From: Butyricimonas faecihominis
Lineage (GTDB): Bacteria > Bacteroidota > Bacteroidia > Bacteroidales > Marinifilaceae
Direction: 5' to 3'
Assembly: GCF_033096445.1 (NCBI RefSeq)
Contig: NZ_AP028155.1
Span: 1,369,880 to 1,433,879 of the forward strand
DNA length: 64,000 nt
Made by a program: the position numbers and the translations under genes. Below, piece by piece: positions 52,678 through 62,131 of the stretch; the stretch's first letter is position 1; every line of letters begins with the position of its first letter. The notes beneath the pieces were generated by a model. That model saw nothing but the letters and a program-made list of their open reading frames with translations. It was not told the origin of the DNA and searched no databases.

Positions 52678-53313
52678 ATGATCGATTGGCTTCAATCTAT
52701 TCTCGATTGGTATATGCATAACGTGAACTACTGGAGCGTTCTCGTGTGTATGACCATTGAGAGTTCCATCATTCCCTTTCCGGCGGAATTGATCGTGCCT
52801 CCTGCAGCTTGGAAAGCTGCAAACGGGGATCTCAATTTCCTACTGGTAGTTATTTTCAGCACAATCGGATCGGTTCTAGGCGCCCTCTTCAACTACGTGT
52901 TAGCATACACGTTAGGGCGTAAATTCATTTATTCTTTCGCGGAATCACGCTGGGGAAAGATTTTGCGGATGTCAAAAGAAAAAGTAGAAAAATCCGAACA
53001 ATATTTTTTGAAATACGGCAAAAGTTCCACGCTGATCGGAAGACTTACCCCGGGGGTAAGAAGTTTTATTTCCCTTCCGGCTGGATTGGTCAAAATGCCT
53101 TTAAACAGCTTTATATTTTACACGGCTGCCGGAAGCGGTATCTGGAACCTGATACTGGCTACGGCCGGCTATTTTTTATATTCTCGAAAAGAGTTACTGG
53201 AAAAGTATTTCACCGAGATTTCCATCGTCATGCTAATCGTCGGCATTGGCTTTTTCACGTATCTTATTATTCGGTCAACACGTAAAAAAAAACAATTAAA
53301 TCTTAAATTATAA
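52678..53313 (+). CDS. DedA-family membrane protein
   Basis: The 211-residue protein has about five TM helices and the DedA motifs FPAELIVPPAAWKA near residue 38, FNYVLAYTLGRKF near 70 and GRLTPGVRSFISLPAGL near 121 with its conserved Gly, Arg and Pro. DedA proteins handle phospholipid translocation (undecaprenyl phosphate or phosphatidylethanolamine recycling) and support envelope stability. It is followed by the P-type ATPase after 1 bp. Confidence 0.92.
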   Translation: MIDWLQSILDWYMHNVNYWSVLVCMTIESSIIPFPAELIVPPAAWKAANGDLNFLLVVIFSTIGSVLGALFNYVLAYTLGRKFIYSFAESRWGKILRMSKEKVEKSEQYFLKYGKSSTLIGRLTPGVRSFISLPAGLVKMPLNSFIFYTAAGSGIWNLILATAGYFLYSRKELLEKYFTEISIVMLIVGIGFFTYLIIRSTRKKKQLNLKL

Positions 53314-53314
53314 C

Positions 53315-56251
53315 ATGGAATCACGTAAACACTACACGGGCCTCACGGATAAACAAGTGCTGGAAAGTCGCGAGAAACACGGGGCTAACGTGTTAACTCC
53401 CCCTAAAAGGGATTCTTTATGGCAGATTTTTATCGGGAACTTTGAAGATCCCGTCATTCGCATATTAATGGTCGCGGTATTTCTTTCGGGAGGTATCGCC
53501 ATCTCCATGTATTTCTCGGAAGGAATCATCGAGATCGCGGAAACCATCGGTATCGCCGTGGCCATTTTACTCGCGACAGGGGTAGCCACTTGGTTCGTGT
53601 GGGATGCAAACAAAAAGTTCGACGTGCTGAATCAAGTGAATGACGACACGTTGGTTAAAGTTATCCGCAACGGTAATGTACATGAAGTCCCTAAAAAAGA
53701 CATTGTCGTGGACGACATCGTGCTATTGGAGCAAGGAGAAGAGATCCCCGCCGACGGGGTGCTTCTGGAGGCAATCTCGTTACAGGTGAACGAGTCCAGT
53801 TTAACCGGAGAACCGATCGCCAATAAAACCGTGATCGAGTCCGAATTTAACCTCGAAGCCACCTATCCTTCCAATCACGTGATGAGAGGCACAACCGTAT
53901 CCGACGGTCACGGGATCATGCAGGTACTCGCCGTGGGAGATGCCACGGAATTTGGAAAAGTGGCAGAAAAATCTTCAGAAAAAAGCGAAGAACCAACCCC
54001 GCTCGACAAACAGCTGGATTCGCTGGCAAAATTCATTGGAATAGTAGGATTCTGCGGTGCCGCGGTCACGTTCACCATCCTATTCATTAAAGCCATCTTC
54101 TTTAATCCCGCATCCCCTACCCCGGAATTAGGACAACTCGGACTGATCGGGGCATTGATAATCGCGGCAGTCATCATGCTTGCCAAAGTATGGGTACCTG
54201 TTATATACGATGTTCATGCCCTACGGGGAAAAGAAAAAGAACTCCCCAAGAGTATAAAGCAAGGAGGTTGGGGACGTTGGATTCTGTACGGATTAGGAGC
54301 ATTGGTTATCATGCTCGCCATTGGTTTGGCTTTCGGGGTTAAACCTTGGGATCCGCAAGCGTGGATCTCGCTAAGTCTGGGAAAGAAAATCCTGTCGGCA
54401 TTCATGGCTTCCGTTACCCTGATCGTGGTAACTGTTCCGGAAGGTCTTCCAATGAGTGTTACCTTGAGCTTGGCTCTCAGTATGCGTAAAATGCTAAAAT
54501 CCAACAACCTCGTTCGCAAAATGCACGCTTGCGAAACGATGGGTGCCACAACCGTTATTTGTACGGATAAAACGGGAACCCTGACCCAAAACCAGATGAC
54601 CGTGTACAAAACAAACTTCTACGGTCTGAAAGATCAACAACTCACGGATAATGAAAACTCCCGACTGATAAAAGAGGGTATTGCCGTAAATACAACCGCG
54701 TTCCTTGACTTTTCCGATCCGGGCAAAGTGAAAACTCTAGGTAACCCGACCGAGGCTGCCTTGTTACTCTGGTTAAACGGACAACAGGCTAATTACCAAG
54801 AACTCCGGGAAAATGCCACGGTGATCGACCAATTAACCTTTTCCACGGAACGGAAATACATGGCCACATTGGTTGACTCTCCCGTCATGGGAAAAAAGAT
54901 TCTATACGTGAAAGGGGCTCCCGAAATTATCTTCGCTCAATGTAAGAACGCGTTGATCGACGAGGAACTGCAACCGATTGCCAATTACAAAACGACCGTG
55001 GAGAACCAATTGCTAGAATACCAAAATCAAGCCATGCGGACGCTGGGTTTTGCTTACCAAATCATCGAGGATAATGAACCGCATTTTAAAGACGGACGTT
55101 TATACAACACCGAATTAACCTTCCTTGGTATCGTGGCAATTTCAGACCCGATCCGTTTGGATGTACCGGATGCCGTGAAACGCTGTTTTGATGCCGGAAT
55201 ACAAGTGAAAATGGTGACCGGGGATACACCGGGTACGGCAAAAGAGATCGGAAGACAAATCGGCCTGTGGACGGAAAAAGATACCGATCGAAATGTGATC
55301 ACGGGAGTTGAATTCGCGAAACTAACTGATAAAGAGGCCTTGGATCGAGTACTGGATTTAAAAATCATGTCCCGTGCCCGCCCGATGGACAAACAACGCC
55401 TCGTTCAATTGCTACAACAGAAACAAGCCATCGTGGCCGTTACCGGAGACGGGACGAACGACGCTCCCGCCTTGAATCATGCACATGTGGGATTATCTAT
55501 GGGTAGCGGAACCTCCGTGGCGAAAGAGGCCAGTGACATCACCTTGCTGGACGACTCGTTCTGCAGCATCACCTCTGCCGTGATGTGGGGACGTTCGGTG
55601 TACCAGAACATTCAACGGTTTATCCTGTTCCAGCTTACCATTAACGTGGCAGCCTTGATTATTGTGCTACTGGGGTCTTTGTTCGGTTCGGAACTTCCCA
55701 TCACGGTAACACAGATGTTGTGGGTAAACCTCATCATGGACACGTTTGCTGCCGGGGCTTTAGCCTCACTCCCACCTAGCCCGGAAGTGATGAAACGGAA
55801 GCCGAGAAACTCGAATGCCTTCATCATCGTCCCGCAAATGCAGAGACTGATACTAGCCACCGGAATCACGTTCGTGGTCATCCTACTCGGCTTGTTATAT
55901 GTACTCTCCAACTATGCCGGAGGTATTGAGGCCGGAACACCGGAAGGACTTCGGAACCTGACGATCTTCTTCACGGTATTCGTGATGTTACAGTTTTGGA
56001 ACATGTTCAACGCGAAGACTTTCGGAACAAATGATTCCGCCTTTAAAGATATATTCAAAAGCGAAGGTTTCCTTACCGTGGGAATGGCCATTATCGTGGG
56101 ACAGGTACTCGTGGTCAACTTCGGTGGTTCCGTTTTCAGAACCATCCCGTTGACGTGGACCGAATGGATCTGGATCACGCTTGCCACGTCTCTTGTACTT
56201 TGGGTGGGAGAAATCTTCAGAGCATTCAAACGAATGAAAAACAGGAAGTAG
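53315..56251 (+). CDS. P-type Ca2+-transporting ATPase (PMCA-like)
   Basis: The 978-residue pump has TGEP in SSLTGEPIANK near residue 167, the phosphorylation site ICTDKTGTLTQNQM with the Asp at residue 418, KGAPE near 533 and the hinge VAVTGDGTNDAPA near 710. TM1/2 are near 45-85, TM3/4 near 235-380 with the ion-site motif VTVPEGLPM, and TM5-10 near 770-970. The N-terminus ESRKHYTGLTDKQVLESREKHG is typical of PMCA-type enzymes, which pump Ca2+ out of the cytosol. It starts one base after DedA. Confidence 0.92.
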   Translation: MESRKHYTGLTDKQVLESREKHGANVLTPPKRDSLWQIFIGNFEDPVIRILMVAVFLSGGIAISMYFSEGIIEIAETIGIAVAILLATGVATWFVWDANKKFDVLNQVNDDTLVKVIRNGNVHEVPKKDIVVDDIVLLEQGEEIPADGVLLEAISLQVNESSLTGEPIANKTVIESEFNLEATYPSNHVMRGTTVSDGHGIMQVLAVGDATEFGKVAEKSSEKSEEPTPLDKQLDSLAKFIGIVGFCGAAVTFTILFIKAIFFNPASPTPELGQLGLIGALIIAAVIMLAKVWVPVIYDVHALRGKEKELPKSIKQGGWGRWILYGLGALVIMLAIGLAFGVKPWDPQAWISLSLGKKILSAFMASVTLIVVTVPEGLPMSVTLSLALSMRKMLKSNNLVRKMHACETMGATTVICTDKTGTLTQNQMTVYKTNFYGLKDQQLTDNENSRLIKEGIAVNTTAFLDFSDPGKVKTLGNPTEAALLLWLNGQQANYQELRENATVIDQLTFSTERKYMATLVDSPVMGKKILYVKGAPEIIFAQCKNALIDEELQPIANYKTTVENQLLEYQNQAMRTLGFAYQIIEDNEPHFKDGRLYNTELTFLGIVAISDPIRLDVPDAVKRCFDAGIQVKMVTGDTPGTAKEIGRQIGLWTEKDTDRNVITGVEFAKLTDKEALDRVLDLKIMSRARPMDKQRLVQLLQQKQAIVAVTGDGTNDAPALNHAHVGLSMGSGTSVAKEASDITLLDDSFCSITSAVMWGRSVYQNIQRFILFQLTINVAALIIVLLGSLFGSELPITVTQMLWVNLIMDTFAAGALASLPPSPEVMKRKPRNSNAFIIVPQMQRLILATGITFVVILLGLLYVLSNYAGGIEAGTPEGLRNLTIFFTVFVMLQFWNMFNAKTFGTNDSAFKDIFKSEGFLTVGMAIIVGQVLVVNFGGSVFRTIPLTWTEWIWITLATSLVLWVGEIFRAFKRMKNRK

Positions 56252-56271
56252 TGTAAAAATCATTGGGGATC

Positions 56272-58539
56272 ATGAAAAGGAATAGCACAAACTACTGGAT
56301 ATATCTCGGCATGATGACCGTCTTCTGTGCTTTAATTTACTTTGCACTTTGCACGGGTCAACATATCGATCATCCCGAAGTTAGCAGTACGGTAAACACG
56401 GAAATGAGTTCATTTGAACTATTCAAACGAATCATTTCCGACAATCTGGCAAACTCACTAACGATCTTGTTGTTACAAATCATCGTGATTTTGATCACCG
56501 TCCGCATTTTCTCGTTCCTTTTCAAATACATCGGGCAGCCCGGTGTTATGGGTGAAATCGTGGCCGGAATCGTCTTGGGACCTTCGTTGCTGGGATATTT
56601 CTTTCCGGAATTCTCTGCCACGCTATTCCCTCCCGAATCACTGATGAACCTGAACCTGTTAAGCCAGATCGGGTTAGTGCTGTTTATGTTTGTCATCGGA
56701 CTGGAATTGGATTTCAGCGTCATAAAAGACAAACTAAACGAAACACTGGTCATCAGTCATGCCGGAATCGTGGTTCCTTTTTTCCTAGGAGTAGTAGCTG
56801 CCATCTGGGTATACGCAGACTACGGGGCACAGCAAGCGGAATTTCTACCTTTTGCCATGTTCATCGGGATAAGCATGAGTATCACGGCCTTTCCCGTGTT
56901 GGCCCGGATCGTGCAGGAACGTAATATGACAAAAAGTCCCGTCGGGATGTTATCCATAGCCTCGGCAGCCAATGATGACGTCACCGCGTGGTGCTTGCTG
57001 GCCATCGTGATTGCCTTAGCTAAAGCGGGTAGTTTCGTCAGCGCCCTCTACACCATTGCCTTAACGCTCATCTACATCGCCTTCATGTTTATGGTCATGC
57101 GCCCGTTTCTGCGTAAAATCGGGGACATTTATGCCAACTCGGAAGTCATCAACAAGACCTTCGTGGGATTCATATTCCTCTTCCTCGTACTCTCGGCGGT
57201 AACGACAGAAATCATCGGTATTCATGCCCTTTTCGGGGCATTTATCGCCGGGGTAGTCATGCCCACGAACATCGGGTTCCGTAAAGTCATGATGGAGAAG
57301 GTGGAAGACATTTCTTTGGTATTCTTCCTCCCCCTATTCTTTGCCTTTTCGGGATTACACACGGAAATCGGTTTGATTAACACGCCGGAGCTATGGGGCG
57401 TGTGCTTACTGTTCATCGTGGTAGCCATTGCCGGGAAGTTTGGGGGGTGTACGTTGGCTGCACGGGCTGTGGGCGAAAACTGGAAAGATAGTCTTATCGT
57501 CGGCACACTGATGAACACACGGGGACTTATGCAACTCGTGGCCCTGAACATCGGGTTCGAGATGGGAATCCTTTCTGCCCAAATGTTCGTGGTGTTATTG
57601 ATCATGTCTTTATTGACCACGTTCATGGCAACTCCCATGTTGTCGCTCGTGGAAAAGATGTTTGCCAAGCAAGAGGAAAAAGCCCATCACCACGAGAAAG
57701 TCTTGCTCTCCTTTGGTCGTCCCGAAACCGGTAGAACCTTACTGGGTATGGCCGATCTTTTACTAGGACATCGTCTGCAAAACAGTCAACTTATAGCCAC
57801 CCACTTCACGCTGGGAACAGACTTGAATCCTGCCAAAGCGGAAGAGTTTGCAGAAGAGAGTTTTATCCCCCTTCGGGAAGAGGCTCGCCATCTGAATTTA
57901 CAGGTTGATGAACGTTATCAGGTAACCGACAAACTCATTCAGGAGATGATTCACGTAGCCAAGAAAGAACACGTGGACTACCTGTTCGTCGGGGCCGGAC
58001 AACAATTCATGCAGGACAATAGCACGGCCCCCGGAAAATTGGGTAAAAGATTCACCACGATCTCCCGCTGGCTGAAACAATTAAAAGATCGCCCGTTACA
58101 TTTACCGGGAACACTACTCCGGCAAAAACTGGAATCTATCATGGATCACGTGGATTGTTCCGTGGGAATCTTCGTGAACAGAGGTTTCACGCGGGCTTCC
58201 AATATCTTACTTCTCGTTGATAGCGAAGACGACTTGTTCCTCTTTAATTACGCCAGAACCCGGTTGGGCGAACAAAGCATGACCATCCGGATTTGCTTTA
58301 TCAACGAACAGGTGGATAAACAACTAGAATCCAGAATTATGAATGATTTCGTTCAAATCGATTCAAACAAATTCATACTGGACAAACCATTAACCATGAA
58401 CACTTTTATTGAAAATAAAGAAACCTTATTAGTGATGAGTTATACCACTTGCGAAAAGTTGTCAAAAGATCAGGCTCTTTTTGCAAAGTTACCCTCACTA
58501 CTAATCATAAGGCCAAAACAAATAGAATTTAAAGTTTAA
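56272..58539 (+). CDS. CPA2-family cation:proton antiporter with C-terminal Usp-like domain
   Basis: The 755-residue antiporter starts at ATG 56272. TM segments fill residues 10-470, with the CPA2 motifs GQPGVMGEIVAGIVLGPSLLG near 90 and LFGAFIAGVVMPTNIGFRKV near 330. The soluble C-terminal part (residues 485-755) contains two Usp-like halves, with VDYLFVGAGQQFM near 577. It belongs to the operon with DedA and the Ca2+ pump, 20 bp after the pump gene. It may couple proton flux with Na+, K+ or Ca2+ homeostasis. It is only distantly similar to the antiporter at 1254-3329. Confidence 0.9.
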   Translation: MKRNSTNYWIYLGMMTVFCALIYFALCTGQHIDHPEVSSTVNTEMSSFELFKRIISDNLANSLTILLLQIIVILITVRIFSFLFKYIGQPGVMGEIVAGIVLGPSLLGYFFPEFSATLFPPESLMNLNLLSQIGLVLFMFVIGLELDFSVIKDKLNETLVISHAGIVVPFFLGVVAAIWVYADYGAQQAEFLPFAMFIGISMSITAFPVLARIVQERNMTKSPVGMLSIASAANDDVTAWCLLAIVIALAKAGSFVSALYTIALTLIYIAFMFMVMRPFLRKIGDIYANSEVINKTFVGFIFLFLVLSAVTTEIIGIHALFGAFIAGVVMPTNIGFRKVMMEKVEDISLVFFLPLFFAFSGLHTEIGLINTPELWGVCLLFIVVAIAGKFGGCTLAARAVGENWKDSLIVGTLMNTRGLMQLVALNIGFEMGILSAQMFVVLLIMSLLTTFMATPMLSLVEKMFAKQEEKAHHHEKVLLSFGRPETGRTLLGMADLLLGHRLQNSQLIATHFTLGTDLNPAKAEEFAEESFIPLREEARHLNLQVDERYQVTDKLIQEMIHVAKKEHVDYLFVGAGQQFMQDNSTAPGKLGKRFTTISRWLKQLKDRPLHLPGTLLRQKLESIMDHVDCSVGIFVNRGFTRASNILLLVDSEDDLFLFNYARTRLGEQSMTIRICFINEQVDKQLESRIMNDFVQIDSNKFILDKPLTMNTFIENKETLLVMSYTTCEKLSKDQALFAKLPSLLIIRPKQIEFKV

Positions 58540-58557
58540 AATTTAGAATGGAAAAAA

Positions 58558-58690
58558 CAACTCCTCCGTCAGCTACGCTGCCACCTCCTCTATAAACAGA
58601 GGAGGAGCTGGTAACTCTTCCCGAAGTGGGATAGTAATTCAACTCTCCCTCTGTTTATAGAGGGAGTACCCGAAGGGGGAGGGAGTTAGG
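58558..58690. repeat. palindromic repeat, family B, copy 2 (inverted)
   Basis: It has the same hairpin blocks as the copy at 49153-49327 in reverse order: CCTCCTCTATAAACAGAGG, then CTCCCTCTGTTTATAGAGGGAG, closed by CCCGAAGGGGGAGGGAG. The outer ends are AT-rich and do not show the clear terminal repeats of copy 1. It sits downstream of the antiporter gene. Confidence 0.75.
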
Positions 58691-58715
58691 AAATCTAAAA
58701 TCAAAAAATTAACAC

Positions 58716-59993
58716 ATGGAATTTCTAATCATCATAGGACTTATCATTTTAAACGGGGTACTCGCCATGTCTGAAATAGCGATGGTCTCTGCCCGTAAAT
58801 CCCGTCTTGAAACAGAAGCCAAAAGCGGGAACAAATCCGCACAAAGAGCATTAAAATTAGCGAATCAACCGGATCGATTCCTCTCGACCATACAGATCGG
58901 AATCACGTTAATCGGTATCCTTACCGGTCTCTACTCCGGGCAAGCCCTCGCGGGAGACTTGGCCGTATGGGTAGAAAAAATAGAGGTGTTGCAACCTCAT
59001 GCGTTACTCATATCCAAAACGCTTATCGTGATCGTCGTGACTTATCTCACGCTGATTTTCGGAGAACTCGTACCCAAACGTATAGGAATGGTCGCCGCAG
59101 AAAGAATGGCAAAACTAATTGCCGCCCCGATGGATATTCTTTCCCGTATAGCCTCACCTTTCGTGTGGTTACTCTCTGCCAGCACGTCATTCATGATGAG
59201 ACTATTGGGATTGAACAAATCGGGAGAGAACAAAATCACGGAAGAGGAAATTAAAGCAATCATCCAAGAAAGTACTGCCGAAGGCGAGATTCAAGAAGTG
59301 GAACAAGACATCGTGGAACGGGTGTTTAATCTTGGTGATCGGGATCTTGGCTCCATCATGACACACCGGAGTGATCTCATCTGGCTGAACATACAAGATA
59401 GTAACGAGACTCTACGGGAAACGGTAAACGCACATCTTCACACCATTTACCCGGTGGCTGACACAAAATTGGATAATATCGTCGGCATCGTCTTTCTGAA
59501 AGACCTTTTCGGAAGAATGGATGCCCCGGATTTTGACTTGAAAGCCATTGTTCGCCCACCTCAGTATTTCCCGCAGAATCAAAGCGTGTATAACGCCATG
59601 GAACACTTGAAACAAGGACACACGAAATATGGACTGGTCACAGATGAATTCGGAAGTATCGAAGGTATTGTTACCTTACAAGATATTCTGAAAGCCTTGA
59701 TCGGAGACTTGCCGGAACTTGGGGAAGAACCGGATATCGTGCAACGGGAAGATGGTACTTATCTCGTAGACGGCCAATGCCCTTTCTATGATTTCTTGGC
59801 CCATTTCGACATGGAATGTCTTTACACGAACCATTACTACAACACATTAAGCGGACTGATCTTAAAGATTTTGGAACATATTCCCCAGACCGGAGAAAAA
59901 TTGACATGGTATAACTTCGAGTTTGAAATCGTGGATATGGATGCCGCTCGAATTGATAAAGTACTTGTCAAAATCAACAAAGAAACTGACTAA
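58716..59993 (+). CDS. CNNM/CorC-type protein (HlyC/hemolysin family)
   Basis: The 425-residue protein has an N-terminal DUF21 domain with about four TM helices (EFLIIIGLIILNGVLAMSEIAMVSARKS), the GELVPKRIGM motif near 115, two CBS domains (residues 210-330, with IMTHRSDLIWL and FGSIEGIVTLQDILKALIGD) and a C-terminal CorC/HlyC domain. These proteins are linked to magnesium or cobalt efflux rather than haemolysis. Its stop codon lies at the left tip of repeat copy 3. Confidence 0.88.
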   Translation: MEFLIIIGLIILNGVLAMSEIAMVSARKSRLETEAKSGNKSAQRALKLANQPDRFLSTIQIGITLIGILTGLYSGQALAGDLAVWVEKIEVLQPHALLISKTLIVIVVTYLTLIFGELVPKRIGMVAAERMAKLIAAPMDILSRIASPFVWLLSASTSFMMRLLGLNKSGENKITEEEIKAIIQESTAEGEIQEVEQDIVERVFNLGDRDLGSIMTHRSDLIWLNIQDSNETLRETVNAHLHTIYPVADTKLDNIVGIVFLKDLFGRMDAPDFDLKAIVRPPQYFPQNQSVYNAMEHLKQGHTKYGLVTDEFGSIEGIVTLQDILKALIGDLPELGEEPDIVQREDGTYLVDGQCPFYDFLAHFDMECLYTNHYYNTLSGLILKILEHIPQTGEKLTWYNFEFEIVDMDAARIDKVLVKINKETD

Positions 59994-60088
59994 AAAGTCA
60001 ATTTTAAATAACTACCCCCTCCAACTCCCCCTTACACAGGGGGAGTTGGAGGGGGTAGCTTGTAGATACGGGATAAGACTTTTTAGTC
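59988..60088. repeat. GC-rich palindromic repeat, family A, copy 3, supplying two stop codons
   Basis: Perfect 12-bp terminal repeats GACTAAAAAGTC (59988-59999) and GACTTTTTAGTC (60077-60088) flank the core CTCCCCCTTACACAGGGGGAG. The left tip encodes the last codon and stop (GAC TAA) of the CNNM/CorC gene, and the right tip does the same for the convergent NifX-like gene, so the unit exactly fills the gap between the two. Confidence 0.85.
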
Positions 60089-60469
60089 AACCTCTTTATG
60101 ATGACTGCACTGATGTTCTCCACCCTCGTGATGATGGTGGCAACCGATGCCGGAATCCAAAATAAACCCTTTCAAATAACCTTCCGCTATTTTCCGGACA
60201 TCCCCTTTACAACCACGGAAAACTTTAATCCCTTGGTCACTTAATACCTTTAAAGCCCCGTCACCCATACTACCGGCAAGCATTACGGTAACCCCTTTTT
60301 CTTTCAACACGGAAGCAATGTTCGATTTACAACCGCATCCTTGTGGAGAAGGGAGTGTTTCAATATTCGTGATATTTTTATCGTCATCTACCGTGAACAG
60401 CGTGTAATACGCGCAATGTCCAAAATGATCATCAACAACGTTTTCTCTTGTTGGTACTGCAATTTTCAT
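60083..60469 (-). CDS. NifX/NifB-like iron-molybdenum-cluster binding domain protein
   Basis: The 128-residue protein has a dinitrogenase iron-molybdenum cofactor domain (MKIAVPTRENVVDDHFGHCAYY to AGSMGDGALKVLSDQGIKVF) and a C-terminal histidine-rich tail (GCHHHHEGGEHQCSHHKEVD) that should bind metal. No nif genes are present, so it is more likely a redox or metal-trafficking protein than part of nitrogen fixation. A promoter box TACCTTTG lies at 60539-60532. Its stop codon lies in repeat copy 3. Confidence 0.85.
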   Translation of the reverse strand: MKIAVPTRENVVDDHFGHCAYYTLFTVDDDKNITNIETLPSPQGCGCKSNIASVLKEKGVTVMLAGSMGDGALKVLSDQGIKVFRGCKGDVRKIAEGYLKGFILDSGIGCHHHHEGGEHQCSHHKEVD

Positions 60470-60531
60470 GATTCAATTCCTTTCTTTTATATAAATAAAT
60501 TCTCTGTTATCCTTTGAAATATTTATCCAAA

Positions 60532-60539
60532 CAAAGGTA
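60532..60539 (-). promoter_or_regulatory. -7 box of the NifX-like gene
   Basis: TACCTTTG on the minus strand (60539-60532) matches TAnnTTTG and ends 62 nt before the start codon. Confidence 0.55.
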
Positions 60540-60549
60540 CATGATTTTT

Positions 60550-61455
60550 TCAAAATCGCCTCGTATATCCATGACAATAAGGCAAAGTCCCTTTCCTAGT
60601 ATAGTAATTCTGATGATAATCCTCTGCCACCCAAAATGTTGTAACCGGAGCTAACCGGGTCACCACCGCATAGCCTTTCTCTTTTAACTCCTGTATCAGC
60701 TTTTCAGCCACGGCCTTCTGTTCCGGACTATTGTAGAAAATTTCCGAACGGTATTGCTCCCCGTAATCCGGACCTTGGTGATCTTGTTGCGTGGGATCAT
60801 GTATCTCGAAAAACAACTTTGTCAACGTCTCGTAATCAGTCTTCGATGCATCAAACAACACTCGTACCGCCTCCACGTGTCCCGTGTTTCCCTCACATAC
60901 TTCCTCGTAAGACGGATCTTCCACTTTTCCTCCAATGTACCCGGACTCAACGGCAAGCACGCCGGGTGCCTTTTTCATGTAATACTCCACTCCCCAGAAA
61001 CATCCCCCGGCAAAAATAGCCGTGTCTATTTTCAATTCTTCCGCAGGAATAAATTCCATCGAAATCGAATTCACACAATGACGGGTATTCTTTGGGGTAA
61101 GCCCCTCTCCCGTGAACACGTGTCCCAAGTGCGCTCCACAACGAGCGCAGACAATCTCCGTCCGTCTCCCATCAGCATCAGGTACCCGTTTCACCGCTCC
61201 CGGAATCTCATCATCAAAACTCGGCCACCCGCACCGGGAATCAAACTTATCCTCCGAACGGTAAAGCGGGCTCCCGCATTGTTTGCAAACATATGTCCCC
61301 TTCGCCTTGAAATCATAATATTTACCCGTGAAAGGTCTCTCCGTCCCCTTATAAATAATCACTTGTTTTTCATCCGCTGTTAGCTCTTTCTTTTGTGCCA
61401 TAATCATGTAGTTTACTAAAAACAACATCAAGAATAATATAATTTTTCTCATCAT
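60550..61455 (-). CDS. fused methionine sulfoxide reductase MsrB-MsrA
   Basis: The 301-residue protein has a signal peptide (MRKIILFLMLFLVNYMIMAQ), an MsrB domain first (zinc sites CKQC near 54 and CARC near 101; catalytic RHCVNSISMEF near 128) and then an MsrA domain with GGCFWGVEYYM near 150. It should reduce both diastereomers of methionine sulfoxide in secreted or envelope proteins. The fused MsrB-MsrA order is less common than MsrA-MsrB. It is monocistronic. Confidence 0.92.
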   Translation of the reverse strand: MMRKIILFLMLFLVNYMIMAQKKELTADEKQVIIYKGTERPFTGKYYDFKAKGTYVCKQCGSPLYRSEDKFDSRCGWPSFDDEIPGAVKRVPDADGRRTEIVCARCGAHLGHVFTGEGLTPKNTRHCVNSISMEFIPAEELKIDTAIFAGGCFWGVEYYMKKAPGVLAVESGYIGGKVEDPSYEEVCEGNTGHVEAVRVLFDASKTDYETLTKLFFEIHDPTQQDHQGPDYGEQYRSEIFYNSPEQKAVAEKLIQELKEKGYAVVTRLAPVTTFWVAEDYHQNYYTRKGTLPYCHGYTRRF

Positions 61456-61580
61456 CGCTCTTTTATACTCTGAAACGTATTTCCCGGCATTTGGTTATTT
61501 ATTTTTAATGACAATATAACAACTTTTTGAATGCATTTCACATATAAAGAAACAAACTAAACTTTAAAAATATCAGAAAA

Positions 61581-62129
61581 ATGACTACAACAAGTGCAAC
61601 AACATCTACCGGTCCCAAGGGGTTCAGATGGCTATACCTAATCCTAGGTATCGTGTTATTCGTTTTTGGCATCGGCATCATCCGGCATCCGGTGGCATCT
61701 TATTTCGGATTGGCCATGTATTTCAGTATCGTTATCATTGTTATCGGAATCAGTGAAATCATGAACGCTTTCGCGGGCGGTAACTCCCGGCATTGGGGAT
61801 GGGGACTGTTCATCGGGTTACTCGACCTGATTATCGGTTTTATCCTGTTAATCCACCCGATCATCACGGAAGACATACTTCCTTACATCGTCGGCTTTAT
61901 CCTCATGTTCAAAAGCATTGATTACATTGCCGAATCATTACAGATGTCATCGCTAAAAATCAGAGGATGGGGATGGATATTCATAGCGGGAATCATCACC
62001 TTGTTCTTTTCCTTCATGATCGTCTTCTATCCCCTGTTCGGAATTTTCAATATCATCATCTGGACGGGACTTAGTTTCATCTTCGCCGGCATCTCTTCAT
62101 TTATATATGCCTTTGTAGGAAGAGGATAA
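61581..62129 (+). CDS. HdeD/DUF308-family membrane protein
   Basis: The 182-residue inner-membrane protein has six TM helices with the repeating HdeD pattern: WLYLILGIVLFVFGIGII, GLAMYFSIVIIVIGISEIMNAF, WGWGLFIGLLDLIIGFILLI, ILPYIVGFILMFKSIDYIAE, WGWIFIAGIITLFFSFMIVF and NIIIWTGLSFIFAGISSF. Six-helix HdeD proteins are associated with acid resistance in E. coli, though the mechanism is unclear. It is monocistronic and convergent with ispE. Confidence 0.85.
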   Translation: MTTTSATTSTGPKGFRWLYLILGIVLFVFGIGIIRHPVASYFGLAMYFSIVIIVIGISEIMNAFAGGNSRHWGWGLFIGLLDLIIGFILLIHPIITEDILPYIVGFILMFKSIDYIAESLQMSSLKIRGWGWIFIAGIITLFFSFMIVFYPLFGIFNIIIWTGLSFIFAGISSFIYAFVGRG

Positions 62130-62131
62130 CA

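Noticed and set aside
60083-60469. Nitrogenase assembly gene
   Set aside because: There are no other nif genes, and NifX-like domains are widespread in non-diazotrophs.
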